Origin: an uncultured Clostridia bacterium
Lineage (GTDB): Bacteria > Bacillota > Clostridia > Christensenellales > Borkfalkiaceae
Assembly: GCA_947087265.1 (NCBI GenBank)
Contig: CAMUBY010000009.1
Span: 1 to 43,849, forward strand
DNA length: 43,849 nt
Reading direction: 5' to 3'
A program made the translations under genes and the position numbers. Shown here in pieces: positions 24,611 through 31,519 of this stretch (positions within the stretch are counted from its first letter, which is position 1; each line of letters begins with the position of its first letter). Below the pieces are notes generated by a model. The model had not been told where the DNA came from. It saw only the letters and a program-made list of their open reading frames with translations, and did no database searches.

Positions 24611-26635
24611 ATGAAAGAAGCATGGCGCGGTTTTGAACAGGGCAAGTGGTGCGAAGAAATCGACGTGCGCGATTTTATTCAGCGCAACTATACGCCCTAC
24701 GAGGGCGACGGCGCATTCCTTGCGCCCGCTACAAAAGCAACCGAAAAACTCTGGCAGCAGGTGCTCGAACTTTCCAAAGAGGAACGCGAGCGCGGCGGCG
24801 TGTACGACGCGGACACGGATACCGTGTCGCGCGTGAACAGCCACAAAGCAGGTTACTTCGATAAGAAACTCGAAAAAATCGTAGGTCTTCAAACGGACGA
24901 GCCGTTCAAGCGTGCGCTCATGCCGTTCGGCGGAATCCGCATGGCGGAGGAGTCGCTGAATATGTACGGCTATCAAGTCAGTCCGCGCGTAAAGGATATT
25001 TTCTCGCACTACCGCAAGACGCATAACGACGGCGTGTATGACGCATACACCCCCGAAATGCGGCGCGCGAGAACGGCGCACATTTTAACGGGCTTGCCCG
25101 ATACCTACGGCAGAGGCAGAATCGTGGGCGACTACCGCCGCGTTGCACTCTACGGGGTAGATTTTTTAATCGCGCAGAAAGAGAAGGATAAACTCTTAAA
25201 AGACGGCGATATGTCGCCCGATAAAATCCGCGACAGAGAGGAACTTTCCGAGCAGGTGAAAGCGCTCAAAGCGTTAAAGGAAATGGCGGCGGAATACGGC
25301 TTCGATATTTCTAAACCCGCAACCAACGCGCAGGAGGCAATTCAGTGGCTGTACTTCGGCTACCTTGCCGCGGTGAAGGACCAGAACGGCGCGGCAATGA
25401 GTATCGGTAGAAATACGACTTTCCTCGATATTTACATTCAGCGCGATTTGGAAGAGGGTACGATTACCGAAAGCGAGGCGCAGGAATTTATCGACCATTT
25501 CGTGATGAAGCTGCGCGTCGTGAAATTCATGCGTATCCGCGAATACAACGAACTGTTCAGCGGCGACCCCACCTGGGTGACCGAATCCATCGGCGGCATG
25601 GGTATCGACGGCAGACCGCTCGTCACCAAAACGAGTTTCCGTATTCTGCACACGCTCGTCAATTTAGGGCCTGCGCCCGAACCCAACCTCACCGTGCTTT
25701 GGTCGAAACTTCTGCCCGAAAATTTCAAGCGTTTCTGCGCGGAAACTTCCATCAAGACTTCCGCCATTCAGTACGAGAGCGACGATTTAATGCGCCCCGA
25801 AATGGGCGACGACTACTGTATCGCGTGCTGCGTTTCGAGTATGCGCGTGGGCAAAGATATGCAGTTCTTCGGCGCGCGCGCCAACCTTGCAAAATGTCTG
25901 CTGTACGCGATTAACGGCGGTAAGGACGAACTTGTTAAAGATAAAAAGACGGGGCTTCCCTTGCAGGTTTCTCCCGAGTTCGCGCCCGTGCTCGGCGACG
26001 GTCCGCTCGATTTCAACGAGGTGCTCAAAAAGTACGACAACATGATGACCTGGCTCGCAGGACTGTATGTGAACACGCTCAACGTCATTCACTACATGCA
26101 CGATAAATATTGCTACGAGGCGCTGGAAATGGCGCTGCACGATACCGAGGTGCGTAGATTTTTTGCAACGGGCGTGGCGGGGCTTTCCTGCGCGGCGGAC
26201 AGTTTGTCGGCAATCAAATACGCAAAAGTTTATCCCGTGCGTAACGAGTACGGAATCGTCACCGATTACAGAATCGAGGGCGATTATCCCAATTACGGCA
26301 ACAACGACGACAGAGCGGACGAACTTGCGGTTTGGCTCGTAAAAACGTTTATGGATAAAATCAAAAGCCACACGACTTACCGCGAATCGGTGCCCACCAT
26401 GTCGATACTGACGATTACGTCCAACGTTGTATACGGCAAGAACACGGGCAACACGCCCGACGGCAGAAGGGCGGGCGAGCCGCTCGCGCCGGGGGCGAAC
26501 CCCATGCACGGGCGCGATACGCACGGTGCGCTTGCCTCGCTCGAATCGGTTGCGAAAATTCCTTACGAGTTCGCACGCGACGGCATTTCCAACACGTTCA
26601 GCATTACGCCGCAGTCGCTCGGCAAAGACGACTGA
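24611..26635 (+). CDS. pflB: Pyruvate formate-lyase, large part lacking the glycyl-radical domain
   Basis: Converts pyruvate and CoA to acetyl-CoA and formate. This 674-aa protein carries the whole ten-stranded barrel, including the active-site pair Cys406-Cys407 in [28 protein letters not shown] substrate residues and the [15 protein letters not shown] segment. Normal PFL is ~750-760 aa; this one ends at [11 protein letters not shown], exactly where others continue into the C-terminal glycyl-radical domain. That domain is present as the next gene with its own ribosome binding site. The break is a TGA followed by non-coding sequence and a new SD, so a simple sequencing frameshift is unlikely. 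GGAAGGAGAG precedes the ATG. Confidence 0.96.
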   Translation: MKEAWRGFEQGKWCEEIDVRDFIQRNYTPYEGDGAFLAPATKATEKLWQQVLELSKEERERGGVYDADTDTVSRVNSHKAGYFDKKLEKIVGLQTDEPFKRALMPFGGIRMAEESLNMYGYQVSPRVKDIFSHYRKTHNDGVYDAYTPEMRRARTAHILTGLPDTYGRGRIVGDYRRVALYGVDFLIAQKEKDKLLKDGDMSPDKIRDREELSEQVKALKALKEMAAEYGFDISKPATNAQEAIQWLYFGYLAAVKDQNGAAMSIGRNTTFLDIYIQRDLEEGTITESEAQEFIDHFVMKLRVVKFMRIREYNELFSGDPTWVTESIGGMGIDGRPLVTKTSFRILHTLVNLGPAPEPNLTVLWSKLLPENFKRFCAETSIKTSAIQYESDDLMRPEMGDDYCIACCVSSMRVGKDMQFFGARANLAKCLLYAINGGKDELVKDKKTGLPLQVSPEFAPVLGDGPLDFNEVLKKYDNMMTWLAGLYVNTLNVIHYMHDKYCYEALEMALHDTEVRRFFATGVAGLSCAADSLSAIKYAKVYPVRNEYGIVTDYRIEGDYPNYGNNDDRADELAVWLVKTFMDKIKSHTTYRESVPTMSILTITSNVVYGKNTGNTPDGRRAGEPLAPGANPMHGRDTHGALASLESVAKIPYEFARDGISNTFSITPQSLGKDD

Positions 26636-26673
26636 CGGGGCGGCTTTCAAATAACAAACAAGGAGAATTGATT

Positions 26674-26910
26674 ATGTCGAAACAACAGACGGAAAATTTA
26701 GTAAATATGCTTGACGCTTACGTCGGGAACGGCGGCTATCATTTGAACGTAAACGTGTTCAACCGCGATACGCTGTTGGACGCGCAGGCGCATCCCGAAA
26801 AATATCCGCAACTCACCGTCCGCGTGAGCGGCTACGCCGTGAACTTTATTAAACTCACCAAGGAACAGCAGGACGACGTCATCTCCCGTACCATTCACGA
26901 GAGTATGTAA
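26674..26910 (+). CDS. Stand-alone glycyl-radical domain of pyruvate formate-lyase (GrcA-like)
   Basis: A 78-aa protein that is the missing C-terminal domain of [43 protein letters not shown] (radical Gly53 in RVSGYA) and [15 protein letters not shown], all matching the last ~75 residues of normal PFL. It is shorter than E. coli GrcA/YfiD (127 aa), which only rescues oxygen-cleaved PFL. Here no full-length PFL is present in the locus, so this subunit should be obligatory. ATG at 26674 lies 7 nt after AGGAGA (26661-26666), 38 nt after the pflB stop. Activated presumably by PflA and expressed from the same operon. Confidence 0.95.
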   Translation: MSKQQTENLVNMLDAYVGNGGYHLNVNVFNRDTLLDAQAHPEKYPQLTVRVSGYAVNFIKLTKEQQDDVISRTIHESM

Positions 26911-26913
26911 CGC

Positions 26914-26943
26914 TTGCAATTTTGCAAGGGGTTGTGTTATAAT
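26914..26943 (+). promoter_or_regulatory. Promoter predicting a leaderless transcript (zinc-ribbon gene)
   Basis: TTGCAA (26914-26919), 18-nt spacer, TGT-TATAAT (extended -10, hexamer 26938-26943). The start codon at 26950 coincides with the predicted +1; no usable SD. Confidence 0.75.
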
Positions 26944-26949
26944 AGGGTT

Positions 26950-27216
26950 ATGAGCAAAAAGACAGCCGAAGAAAAACAGGAAGAGCGCAAGCGCAAACGG
27001 CAGGCGCGGTTGCAAAAGCATATCGTTACCTGTCCGCATTGCGGGGAGGACGCGCTCGACCACATGACGAAGTGCCCGCATTGCGGCGGCGAACTTACGC
27101 CGAGCGGCTACAAGCCGATGGACGAGGAGAAACGCAAAAAAATTCAACGCATTTCTCTGATTGTCGGCGCGGCGGCTGCGGTCGTGATTGCCGTTCTCAT
27201 ATTCGTACTCAAATAA
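26950..27216 (+). CDS. Zinc-ribbon membrane protein, hypothetical
   Basis: An 88-aa protein: highly charged N-terminus (KKTAEEKQEERKRKRQARL), a zinc ribbon with two CPHC pairs (VTCPHCGEDALDHMTKCPHCGGE, about 28-50) and one C-terminal transmembrane helix (LIVGAAAAVVIAVLIFVL). Probably a tail-anchored protein with its zinc ribbon in the cytoplasm; function unknown. I choose ATG 26950 over an upstream start at 26914 because the latter would include the promoter and a hydrophobic untypical stretch. The gene has its own promoter just after the pfl operon and no SD, so translation is probably leaderless. Confidence 0.8.
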   Translation: MSKKTAEEKQEERKRKRQARLQKHIVTCPHCGEDALDHMTKCPHCGGELTPSGYKPMDEEKRKKIQRISLIVGAAAAVVIAVLIFVLK

Positions 27217-27218
27217 TC

Positions 27219-27251
27219 CAAAACCGTTTCTTTTGAGAAACGGTTTTTCTT
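27219..27251 (+). terminator. Terminator, inverted twin of the one at 28625
   Basis: Stem aaaccgtttct (27221-27231) with agaaacggttt (27236-27246), loop TTTG, followed by Ts. The same sequence occurs in reverse orientation at 28625-28653. Confidence 0.88.
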
Positions 27252-27282
27252 TTTATTTCTGTGATGCGCGCCTTCGGCGCGT

Positions 27283-27570
27283 TTATTCTTCTTCCGAATC
27301 CGTAACGAAAAGCGCCTGAACCGCCAGCCATAAGCCGAAGTTCAGCCCTGCCTGAAAATTCGAGTAGCCCCATTCCGATTGCATTTCTCCTTCCAGCACC
27401 CAGATTTCGTCCATCCACTTTTGCGGTTCTTCGCCTAACAGATTGCAAATTTTCTTTTCATATTCATCTTTCACTTTTTCTATCCGCTGATATTCCTTGT
27501 TGCCGCGCCGTAACATTCCTAAAAACCGTTCATTCCCGTAAAATAATTCTCTTAACAGTTTGTCGTTCAT
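27283..27570 (-). CDS. Small helical protein, tandem paralogue A (DUF6809-like)
   Basis: A 95-aa acidic, helical protein. It shares with its neighbour at 27625 the C-terminal pattern W(M/L)(D/N)xxW..E.E.E(W)G(Y/F).NFQAG(L/V)NFGL.L..EA, so the two arose by duplication. The N-terminal LxxELFYGNERF and the overall plan resemble short Clostridia proteins of the DUF6809 type; this is a recollection and should be treated as tentative. SD AGGAGAAAC lies just before the ATG. Probably co-transcribed from the promoter at 27960-27989 with the upstream paralogue, under control of the divergent XRE regulator. Confidence 0.75.
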   Translation of the reverse strand: MNDKLLRELFYGNERFLGMLRRGNKEYQRIEKVKDEYEKKICNLLGEEPQKWMDEIWVLEGEMQSEWGYSNFQAGLNFGLWLAVQALFVTDSEEE

Positions 27571-27624
27571 AGTTTCTCCTTTTGTAAATGTTTCATAAAG
27601 AAATTTTAATTTTTATAGACGGCG

Positions 27625-27924
27625 TTATAATTCGTTAATTTCCTCGTGTTCCAAATCTTTATCGCAAAACGCTTCGGAGGAAAGCCGTAACCCGAAATTT
27701 ACGCCTGCCTGAAAATTTAAGAATCCCCATTCTAATTCTATTTCACGTTCATTCGTCCAAACATTGTTCAACCATTCTGTTTGTTCTTTGTCTAAAATTT
27801 GAAACAGTTTATCGTAAAATTTTTCTGCTTGTTTTTGATAATAGAGATATTTCTCGCTTCGCTTAATTCGTTTTTGAATTTCGTCTTCCCCCCAATAGGG
27901 GATTGATAATAAAGATTTCGCCAT
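27625..27924 (-). CDS. Small helical protein, tandem paralogue B (DUF6809-like)
   Basis: A 99-aa protein, paralogue of the 27283 product: EWLNNVWTNEREIELEWGFLNFQAGVNFGLRLSSEAF corresponds to KWMDEIWVLEGEMQSEWGYSNFQAGLNFGLWLAVQAL. The N-terminal halves have diverged. AAGGAGAAAC precedes the ATG. It is the first gene after a promoter whose spacer is an operator palindrome, and is divergent from a small XRE regulator. No enzymatic motif, signal peptide or membrane helix is visible; function unknown. Confidence 0.75.
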   Translation of the reverse strand: MAKSLLSIPYWGEDEIQKRIKRSEKYLYYQKQAEKFYDKLFQILDKEQTEWLNNVWTNEREIELEWGFLNFQAGVNFGLRLSSEAFCDKDLEHEEINEL

Positions 27925-27936
27925 AGTTTCTCCTTT

Positions 27937-27955
27937 TTACGTGTATTACACGTAA
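27937..27955. promoter_or_regulatory. Operator O1 (perfect palindrome)
   Basis: TTACGTGTA-T-TACACGTAA, centre 27946, covering the predicted +1 (about 27953) of the minus-strand paralogue genes. First of three copies spaced exactly 29 bp. Confidence 0.8.
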
Positions 27956-27959
27956 GTAA

Positions 27960-27989
27960 ATAATATCACGGGTAACACCCGTAAGTCAA
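27960..27989 (-). promoter_or_regulatory. Promoter of the paralogue genes with operator O2 as spacer
   Basis: On the minus strand TTGACT (27989-27984), 18-nt spacer, TGA-TATTAT (extended -10, hexamer 27965-27960). The spacer is operator O2 (27966-27984). Confidence 0.82.
27966..27984. promoter_or_regulatory. Operator O2
   Basis: TCACGGGTA-A-CACCCGTAA, centre 27975, imperfect copy of the same 19-bp palindrome, lying between -35 and -10 of the minus-strand promoter. Confidence 0.75.
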
Positions 27990-27994
27990 GCATT

Positions 27995-28013
27995 TTACGG
28001 GTAATACCTGTAA
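27995..28013. promoter_or_regulatory. Operator O3
   Basis: TTACGGGTA-A-TACCTGTAA, centre 28004, one mismatch between arms. It overlaps the TAAAAT (28011-28016) that could be the -10 of the divergent XRE gene, so it probably mediates autoregulation. Confidence 0.75.
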
Positions 28014-28033
28014 AATTTTTATGAGGTGTATTT

Positions 28034-28246
28034 ATGATAACAATCGAACAAATCAGAGAAAGATTAATCGAAGCAATCAAGCAGAGCGGGAAAAGTCAAA
28101 CCACATTAGCAAAGGCAATCGGAATAGGACAACAAACGATATCGGAATATCTACACGGAAAAAGCCTGCCTGCGCTCGATACGCTCGCTAATTTGTGTAA
28201 CTTGATAGGCGTGCCGCCGAATGAAATTCTTTGCTATCAGGAATAA
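28034..28246 (+). CDS. Small XRE-family regulator of the paralogue module
   Basis: A 70-aa cI/Cro-type HTH protein: QTTLAKAIGIGQQTISEYLHGKSLPALDTLANLCNLIGV, ending PPNEILCYQE. Very similar in plan to the XRE protein at 19204. GAGGTG lies 6 nt before ATG. It is divergent from the two paralogues and three phased palindromes lie between, so it most likely represses both itself and them. A degraded copy of its own last 13 codons lies 320 nt downstream (28567-28608), a sign of past duplication. Confidence 0.9.
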   Translation: MITIEQIRERLIEAIKQSGKSQTTLAKAIGIGQQTISEYLHGKSLPALDTLANLCNLIGVPPNEILCYQE

Positions 28247-28291
28247 AATTTTCGGATTTTCATTGTGTTTTTGCCGCCCGTATCCGCCCGC

Positions 28292-28319
28292 TGTCATTGC
28301 GAGCGTAAGCGTGGCAATC
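28292..28319 (+). repeat. 28-bp dispersed palindromic repeat, copy 1
   Basis: TGTCATTGCGAGCG-TAAGCGTGGCAATC, with ATTGC/GCAAT ends that can form a hairpin. Identical to copy 3 and of a type seen as dispersed repeats in many bacterial genomes. Confidence 0.8.
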
Positions 28320-28373
28320 TTAAAGCGATTATGGCGGAACGTTTTTTTCAATCGCCTGCACCACTGACCCACA

Positions 28374-28408
28374 GATTGCCGCGGTCGCGTTGCTCCCTCG
28401 CAATGACA
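28374..28408 (-). repeat. Dispersed palindromic repeat, copy 2 (inverted)
   Basis: Inverted copy of the same element with a few extra bases in the middle (GATTGCCGCGGTCGCG - TTGCTCCCTCGCAATGACA). Copies 1 and 2 can pair into a long hairpin with a ~54-nt loop. Confidence 0.75.
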
Positions 28409-28434
28409 AAAAGGAAACGCAATTTGCTTCTGCC

Positions 28435-28462
28435 TGTCATTGCGAGCGTAAGCGTGGCAATC
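28435..28462 (+). repeat. 28-bp dispersed palindromic repeat, copy 3
   Basis: Exact direct copy of 28292-28319, 143 nt downstream. The 28247-28560 stretch otherwise shows no gene. Confidence 0.8.
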
Positions 28463-28566
28463 CTAAAACAAATATATTATACTCTATTTAATAATCAATT
28501 GCAGATAAATTACCTATTGGGTATATATTTTTTTCAAATGTATTTTTAGCAATAAATTAAAAGACG

Positions 28567-28608
28567 ATAGGCGTACCGCCGAACGAAATACTTTGTTATC
28601 ACGAGTAA
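28567..28608 (+). pseudogene. 3'-terminal remnant of an XRE gene
   Basis: Encodes IGVPPNEILCYHE followed by TAA, matching the last 13 residues of the 28034 XRE protein (IGVPPNEILCYQE) with silent changes in several codons. Upstream of it, the frame is closed by a TAA at 28558-28560. Only this tail of a second copy survives; repeats lie between it and the intact gene. Confidence 0.8.
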
Positions 28609-28624
28609 AAAATTTTACATAACA

Positions 28625-28656
28625 AAAAACCGTTTCTCAAAAGAAACGGTTTTTTG
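28625..28656. terminator. Terminator, inverted twin of 27219
   Basis: Stem aaaaccgtttct/agaaacggtttt with loop CAAA, A-run left and T-run right; on the minus strand it lies just after the veg stop codon. Reverse complement matches 27219-27247 including the loop. Confidence 0.85.
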
Positions 28657-28670
28657 TTTGCGCAGAAAAG

Positions 28671-28922
28671 TTATTCCGCTTTTTTCACGGGCTTTACGGA
28701 AACGCTGCCGCACAGCACTTCCGCATAAGAATAAGAGGTCTTTCCCAAAAAGTTTTTGTCGTTGGGGCGCACGGTAAAGAGCGCGGGGTACACCCCCGAA
28801 AGTTCGCCGCAGTAGCGCAGAATTTTATTCCGCCCCAAATTGACGGTCACGTCCACCTGCCGCTGAAAATATTCCGATATGGTCCGTTTCACTTCCGTAA
28901 GATTTCCGATAGTCTTAATCAT
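28671..28922 (-). CDS. veg: Veg family protein
   Basis: An 83-aa homologue of B. subtilis Veg, a highly expressed small protein tied to biofilm gene stimulation. Family features: VNLGRNKILRYCGELSGVYPALFTVRP and TSYSYAEVLCGSVSV match the Veg core (Y-P-x-x-F and SYSYxDxL). In Firmicutes veg typically sits close to ispE; the same neighbourhood is seen here, with the SipL-like gene in between and divergent. SD is weak (AGAAAG). No convincing promoter identified in the 120-nt divergent gap. Confidence 0.9.
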   Translation of the reverse strand: MIKTIGNLTEVKRTISEYFQRQVDVTVNLGRNKILRYCGELSGVYPALFTVRPNDKNFLGKTSYSYAEVLCGSVSVKPVKKAE

Positions 28923-28981
28923 ACTTTCTATGATTGCCTAAATTCCCAAAAAAGATACCTCGATTCGACAAGATAAATTTT

Positions 28982-29010
28982 TCATAATCGCTAAAAAAAC
29001 CGCATACAAT
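28982..29010 (+). promoter_or_regulatory. Candidate sigma-E sporulation promoter of the SipL-like gene
   Basis: TCATAAT (28982-28988), 14-nt spacer, CATACAAT (29003-29010). This fits the sigma-E mother-cell consensus (about KMATATT-14-CATACANT) at most positions, and sipL is a sigma-E-type gene in spore formers. Confidence 0.65.
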
Positions 29011-29043
29011 GAAGGGAAACCAAAATCGGGGAGAGGTAAAATT

Positions 29044-30528
29044 ATGTCAATCAATATGCAATCGGAAACCTTCCGCGGCTACGGCAAGCGCGGTACGGTC
29101 AACGCGCAGACGGCGGTGGAATGCCGCTTCACGCAGGAAGCGGAAACGGTGCTTTCGGTTCATGCGGACGCCGTGCTCACGGGCGCGGAAACGGGCAACG
29201 GCGAAGTGCGCTATTTCGGGAAAGCGCATTTTTCGCTCGTCTACGAAGACGCGGAAAAACACGTCTGCCGCGCGGAAAAGGGTGTGGAGTTTTCGGCAGT
29301 CGCCAAAGACGAACTCATCTGTCCTGCCTTCACGGCGCGGGCAAAGCTCACGGTAGAAAACGTAGCGGTGCGGCGCGAGGGCGCGAGCGTCTATCTTTCG
29401 GCGCTGCTCGGCGCGGACATCGCACTCTACGGCGACCAGACGTTCGAGTATCTTGCGGGCGGCGATTTGGTGTTAAAGCGCGAACCTTCCAACGTGCTTA
29501 CGGCGCACCTGTGCGGCGGCGCGGCGGAAACGGAAGACGAATTTGAAACGGAATTTATCGGCGATATTTTGCAACACGCGGAAACGGTAAACATTACCGA
29601 TACGGTTGTCAGCGCGGGCACGCTGGCGGTCGAAGGCGAAATCAACCTCGGCGTTTTGGCGCTCAAAGGTTCGGACGCGCTTGTTTCGTTCGAGCGGCTC
29701 GTTCCCTTCCGTATCGAAATTCCCTGCGACGACGCGCAGTACGGTTGCAGCGCGGAAGCGCGGGTATCTATTCTGAACGTATCCATTCATGCCGATGCGG
29801 ACGAGGAACGCGGCAAGTGCAAAGTCCGTGCGGACTTCACGCTCCAAGCAGACGCCTGCGTGTACGAAGAGATTACCGTAGACACGGTGTCGGACGCGTT
29901 CTCTCAAACCAACAACGTGACGTTACAGTTTGCCGAAACGGAGTGCGGCGGTTCGGGCGAAATGCAGCGCGTGACCGAGCGCATTTCGGGTAGATGCGCG
30001 CTCTCTGCGCCCGTCGATTTTTCGGACGTATTCCAGGCAGTTACCCTGCAACGCGCGGAAGCCAATCTTGTTAAGACGGAAGACGGCGCGCGCGTCGAGG
30101 GCGTTGCCATGGCAACCCTGCTCGTGCTCGGCGCGGACGGCACCCACCGCGGCATTGAAATGAGTCTGCCTTTCTCCATTCCCGTACAGGCGGAGAATTG
30201 CGCCGTGAACGTTTTGGTGTGCGGCATGTCCGCGCGTCAGCGCCAGGAGGGCGAAATCGACGCGGAAGCAACGCTCAAAATCACGCTCTGCGAAAAGCGC
30301 GTATTAAAAGCGAAGTTTGTTTCGGGCGCTGAGGAAGGCGAGTTGCTTCCCGTCAACGACAGTGCAGTCAGCGTATATATTCCGCGCGCGGGCGACGGGC
30401 TTTGGGAACTTGCCAAGAGCCTTAAAAAATCGCCGGAGGAAGTTTCGGCAAGCAACCCCGATATCGAGTTCCCCGTTCAGGAGGGACAGCGCGTCATCGT
30501 CTTCCGCAGGAAAACGCTGAACGCTTAA
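29044..30528 (+). CDS. SipL-like SPOCS/LysM spore morphogenesis protein
   Basis: A 494-aa cytoplasmic protein with repeated beta-rich SPOCS (DUF3794) domains, e.g. the ITDTVVSAGTLAVEGEINLGVLAL and RCALSAPVDFSDVFQ stretches, and a C-terminal LysM module (VSVYIPRAGDGLWELAKSLKKSPEEVSASNPDI...GQRVIVF, about 445-490). This layout is that of SipL, which binds the SpoIVA coat platform around the forespore. The N-terminal region has no signal peptide, as expected. SD gggagagg about 8 nt before ATG. A sigma-E-like promoter upstream and the veg/ispE neighbourhood support the call. Some DUF3794-LysM proteins in Clostridia lack a proven role. Confidence 0.85.
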   Translation: MSINMQSETFRGYGKRGTVNAQTAVECRFTQEAETVLSVHADAVLTGAETGNGEVRYFGKAHFSLVYEDAEKHVCRAEKGVEFSAVAKDELICPAFTARAKLTVENVAVRREGASVYLSALLGADIALYGDQTFEYLAGGDLVLKREPSNVLTAHLCGGAAETEDEFETEFIGDILQHAETVNITDTVVSAGTLAVEGEINLGVLALKGSDALVSFERLVPFRIEIPCDDAQYGCSAEARVSILNVSIHADADEERGKCKVRADFTLQADACVYEEITVDTVSDAFSQTNNVTLQFAETECGGSGEMQRVTERISGRCALSAPVDFSDVFQAVTLQRAEANLVKTEDGARVEGVAMATLLVLGADGTHRGIEMSLPFSIPVQAENCAVNVLVCGMSARQRQEGEIDAEATLKITLCEKRVLKAKFVSGAEEGELLPVNDSAVSVYIPRAGDGLWELAKSLKKSPEEVSASNPDIEFPVQEGQRVIVFRRKTLNA

Positions 30529-30538
30529 CAGGGCAAAA

Positions 30539-30569
30539 AAACCGCCGCGGAAAAGCGGCGGTTTTTTAT
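30539..30569 (+). terminator. Terminator of the SipL-like gene
   Basis: Stem aaccgccgc (30540-30548) with gcggcggtt (30555-30563), loop ggaaaa, then Ts. Confidence 0.9.
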
Positions 30570-30577
30570 TCCAACTC

Positions 30578-30606
30578 TTGCATTCGGGGGCAATCTGTGT
30601 TACAAT
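30578..30606 (+). promoter_or_regulatory. Promoter predicting a leaderless ispE transcript
   Basis: TTGCAT (30578-30583), 17-nt spacer, TGT-TACAAT (extended -10, hexamer 30601-30606). Predicted +1 at 30613, one nt before the ATG; no SD. Confidence 0.8.
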
Positions 30607-30613
30607 AATTTTA

Positions 30614-31519
30614 ATGAACACGGTAAGAGTGAACGCATACGCAAAACTCAATCTTACGCTCGATATCGTCGGCGCGGAAGGGGGGTATCACCTTCTCGAT
30701 TCGCTTGTGACGACGGTTGACTTATCCGACCGCATTGTGGCTAAAAAACGCAAAGACAATCTTATCAGCGTGACCATGCGCGGCATGAAGAGCGAGAGCA
30801 TTCTCCCCGAAGAGAACAACGCGGTAAAGGCAGGCGAAGCGTTTGCGGCGCGGTTCGGAACAACGGGCGCGAATATCACGGTTTATAAAAATATCCCCGT
30901 GGGAGCAGGCTTAGGCGGTTCGTCCGCGGACGCCGCGGGCGTGCTCAACGCCATGGCGGCGCTGTACGAAATTGCGGACGCGGAAGCCCTCAAAGAACTT
31001 GCCGACGGGTTAGGCAGCGACACGGGGTACCTCTTAACGGGCGGCTTTGCGCGGATAACGGGCAGGGGCGAACACGTAACACGTTTTGTGCAGCAACCCG
31101 AGCTCTGGTTTTTATTGCTCTGTCCCAAGGAGGGCGTATCCACGGCGGAATGCTATGCGGCTTACGACGAACTCGAAACGCGCTATTCCCCGCGTACGGA
31201 ACGCGTCCTCAAAGACTTGCAAAGCGGGAACACGGAATGGGCGGCAAAAGTGTTCGGGAACGATTTATACGATGCCGCCGTATCGCTCAACCCTGCCGTA
31301 AAGGAGGCCCTGTTTGACTTGCAGTGTCTTTCTCCTTACGGGGCGGGCATGACGGGTTCGGGGAGTGCGTGCTACGCGCTGTTTGCAACGCGCGAACTGT
31401 GCGAGTGGGCGCGGAGCAGGTACAAGGGCAAGTGCCGCGCATTGGTAACGCGGAGCGTAGACCCTTTGCAAAAAAAGACGTTGCGGAATCTCTATTCCGT
31501 GGAAGACGAGGTGGAATGA
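30614..31519 (+). CDS. ispE: 4-diphosphocytidyl-2-C-methyl-D-erythritol kinase
   Basis: Phosphorylates CDP-ME in the non-mevalonate isoprenoid pathway; cytoplasmic GHMP kinase of 301 aa. Visible are VNAYAKLNLTLDIVG, the ATP loop NIPVGAGLGGSSADAAGVLNAM (about 93-114), GSDTGYLLTGG and the C-terminal GAGMTGSGSACYALF. ATG at 30614 is chosen because the family starts here; the longer frame would include the promoter. With no SD and a consensus promoter ending 7 nt upstream, initiation is probably leaderless. Its stop codon overlaps the next start (ATGATG). Confidence 0.95.
   Translation: MNTVRVNAYAKLNLTLDIVGAEGGYHLLDSLVTTVDLSDRIVAKKRKDNLISVTMRGMKSESILPEENNAVKAGEAFAARFGTTGANITVYKNIPVGAGLGGSSADAAGVLNAMAALYEIADAEALKELADGLGSDTGYLLTGGFARITGRGEHVTRFVQQPELWFLLLCPKEGVSTAECYAAYDELETRYSPRTERVLKDLQSGNTEWAAKVFGNDLYDAAVSLNPAVKEALFDLQCLSPYGAGMTGSGSACYALFATRELCEWARSRYKGKCRALVTRSVDPLQKKTLRNLYSVEDEVE

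Noticed and set aside
24611..26910. Explaining the two pfl genes as one frameshifted gene
   Set aside because: There is a stop, 38 nt of non-coding sequence and a new SD plus ATG exactly at the domain border, which a single indel would not create.
27256..27282. Small hairpin CGCGCC-TTC-GGCGCG after the zinc-ribbon terminator
   Set aside because: Short, with no T-run on the strand of the gene it would serve; not called as a terminator.
27283..28246. Classical toxin-antitoxin pair
   Set aside because: XRE plus small proteins is suggestive, but the two small proteins are paralogues of each other without toxin motifs, and the XRE gene is divergent instead of co-transcribed.
28247..28560. CRISPR array
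   Set aside because: Only three copies, one inverted, with unequal spacing and no cas genes; a dispersed palindromic repeat fits better.
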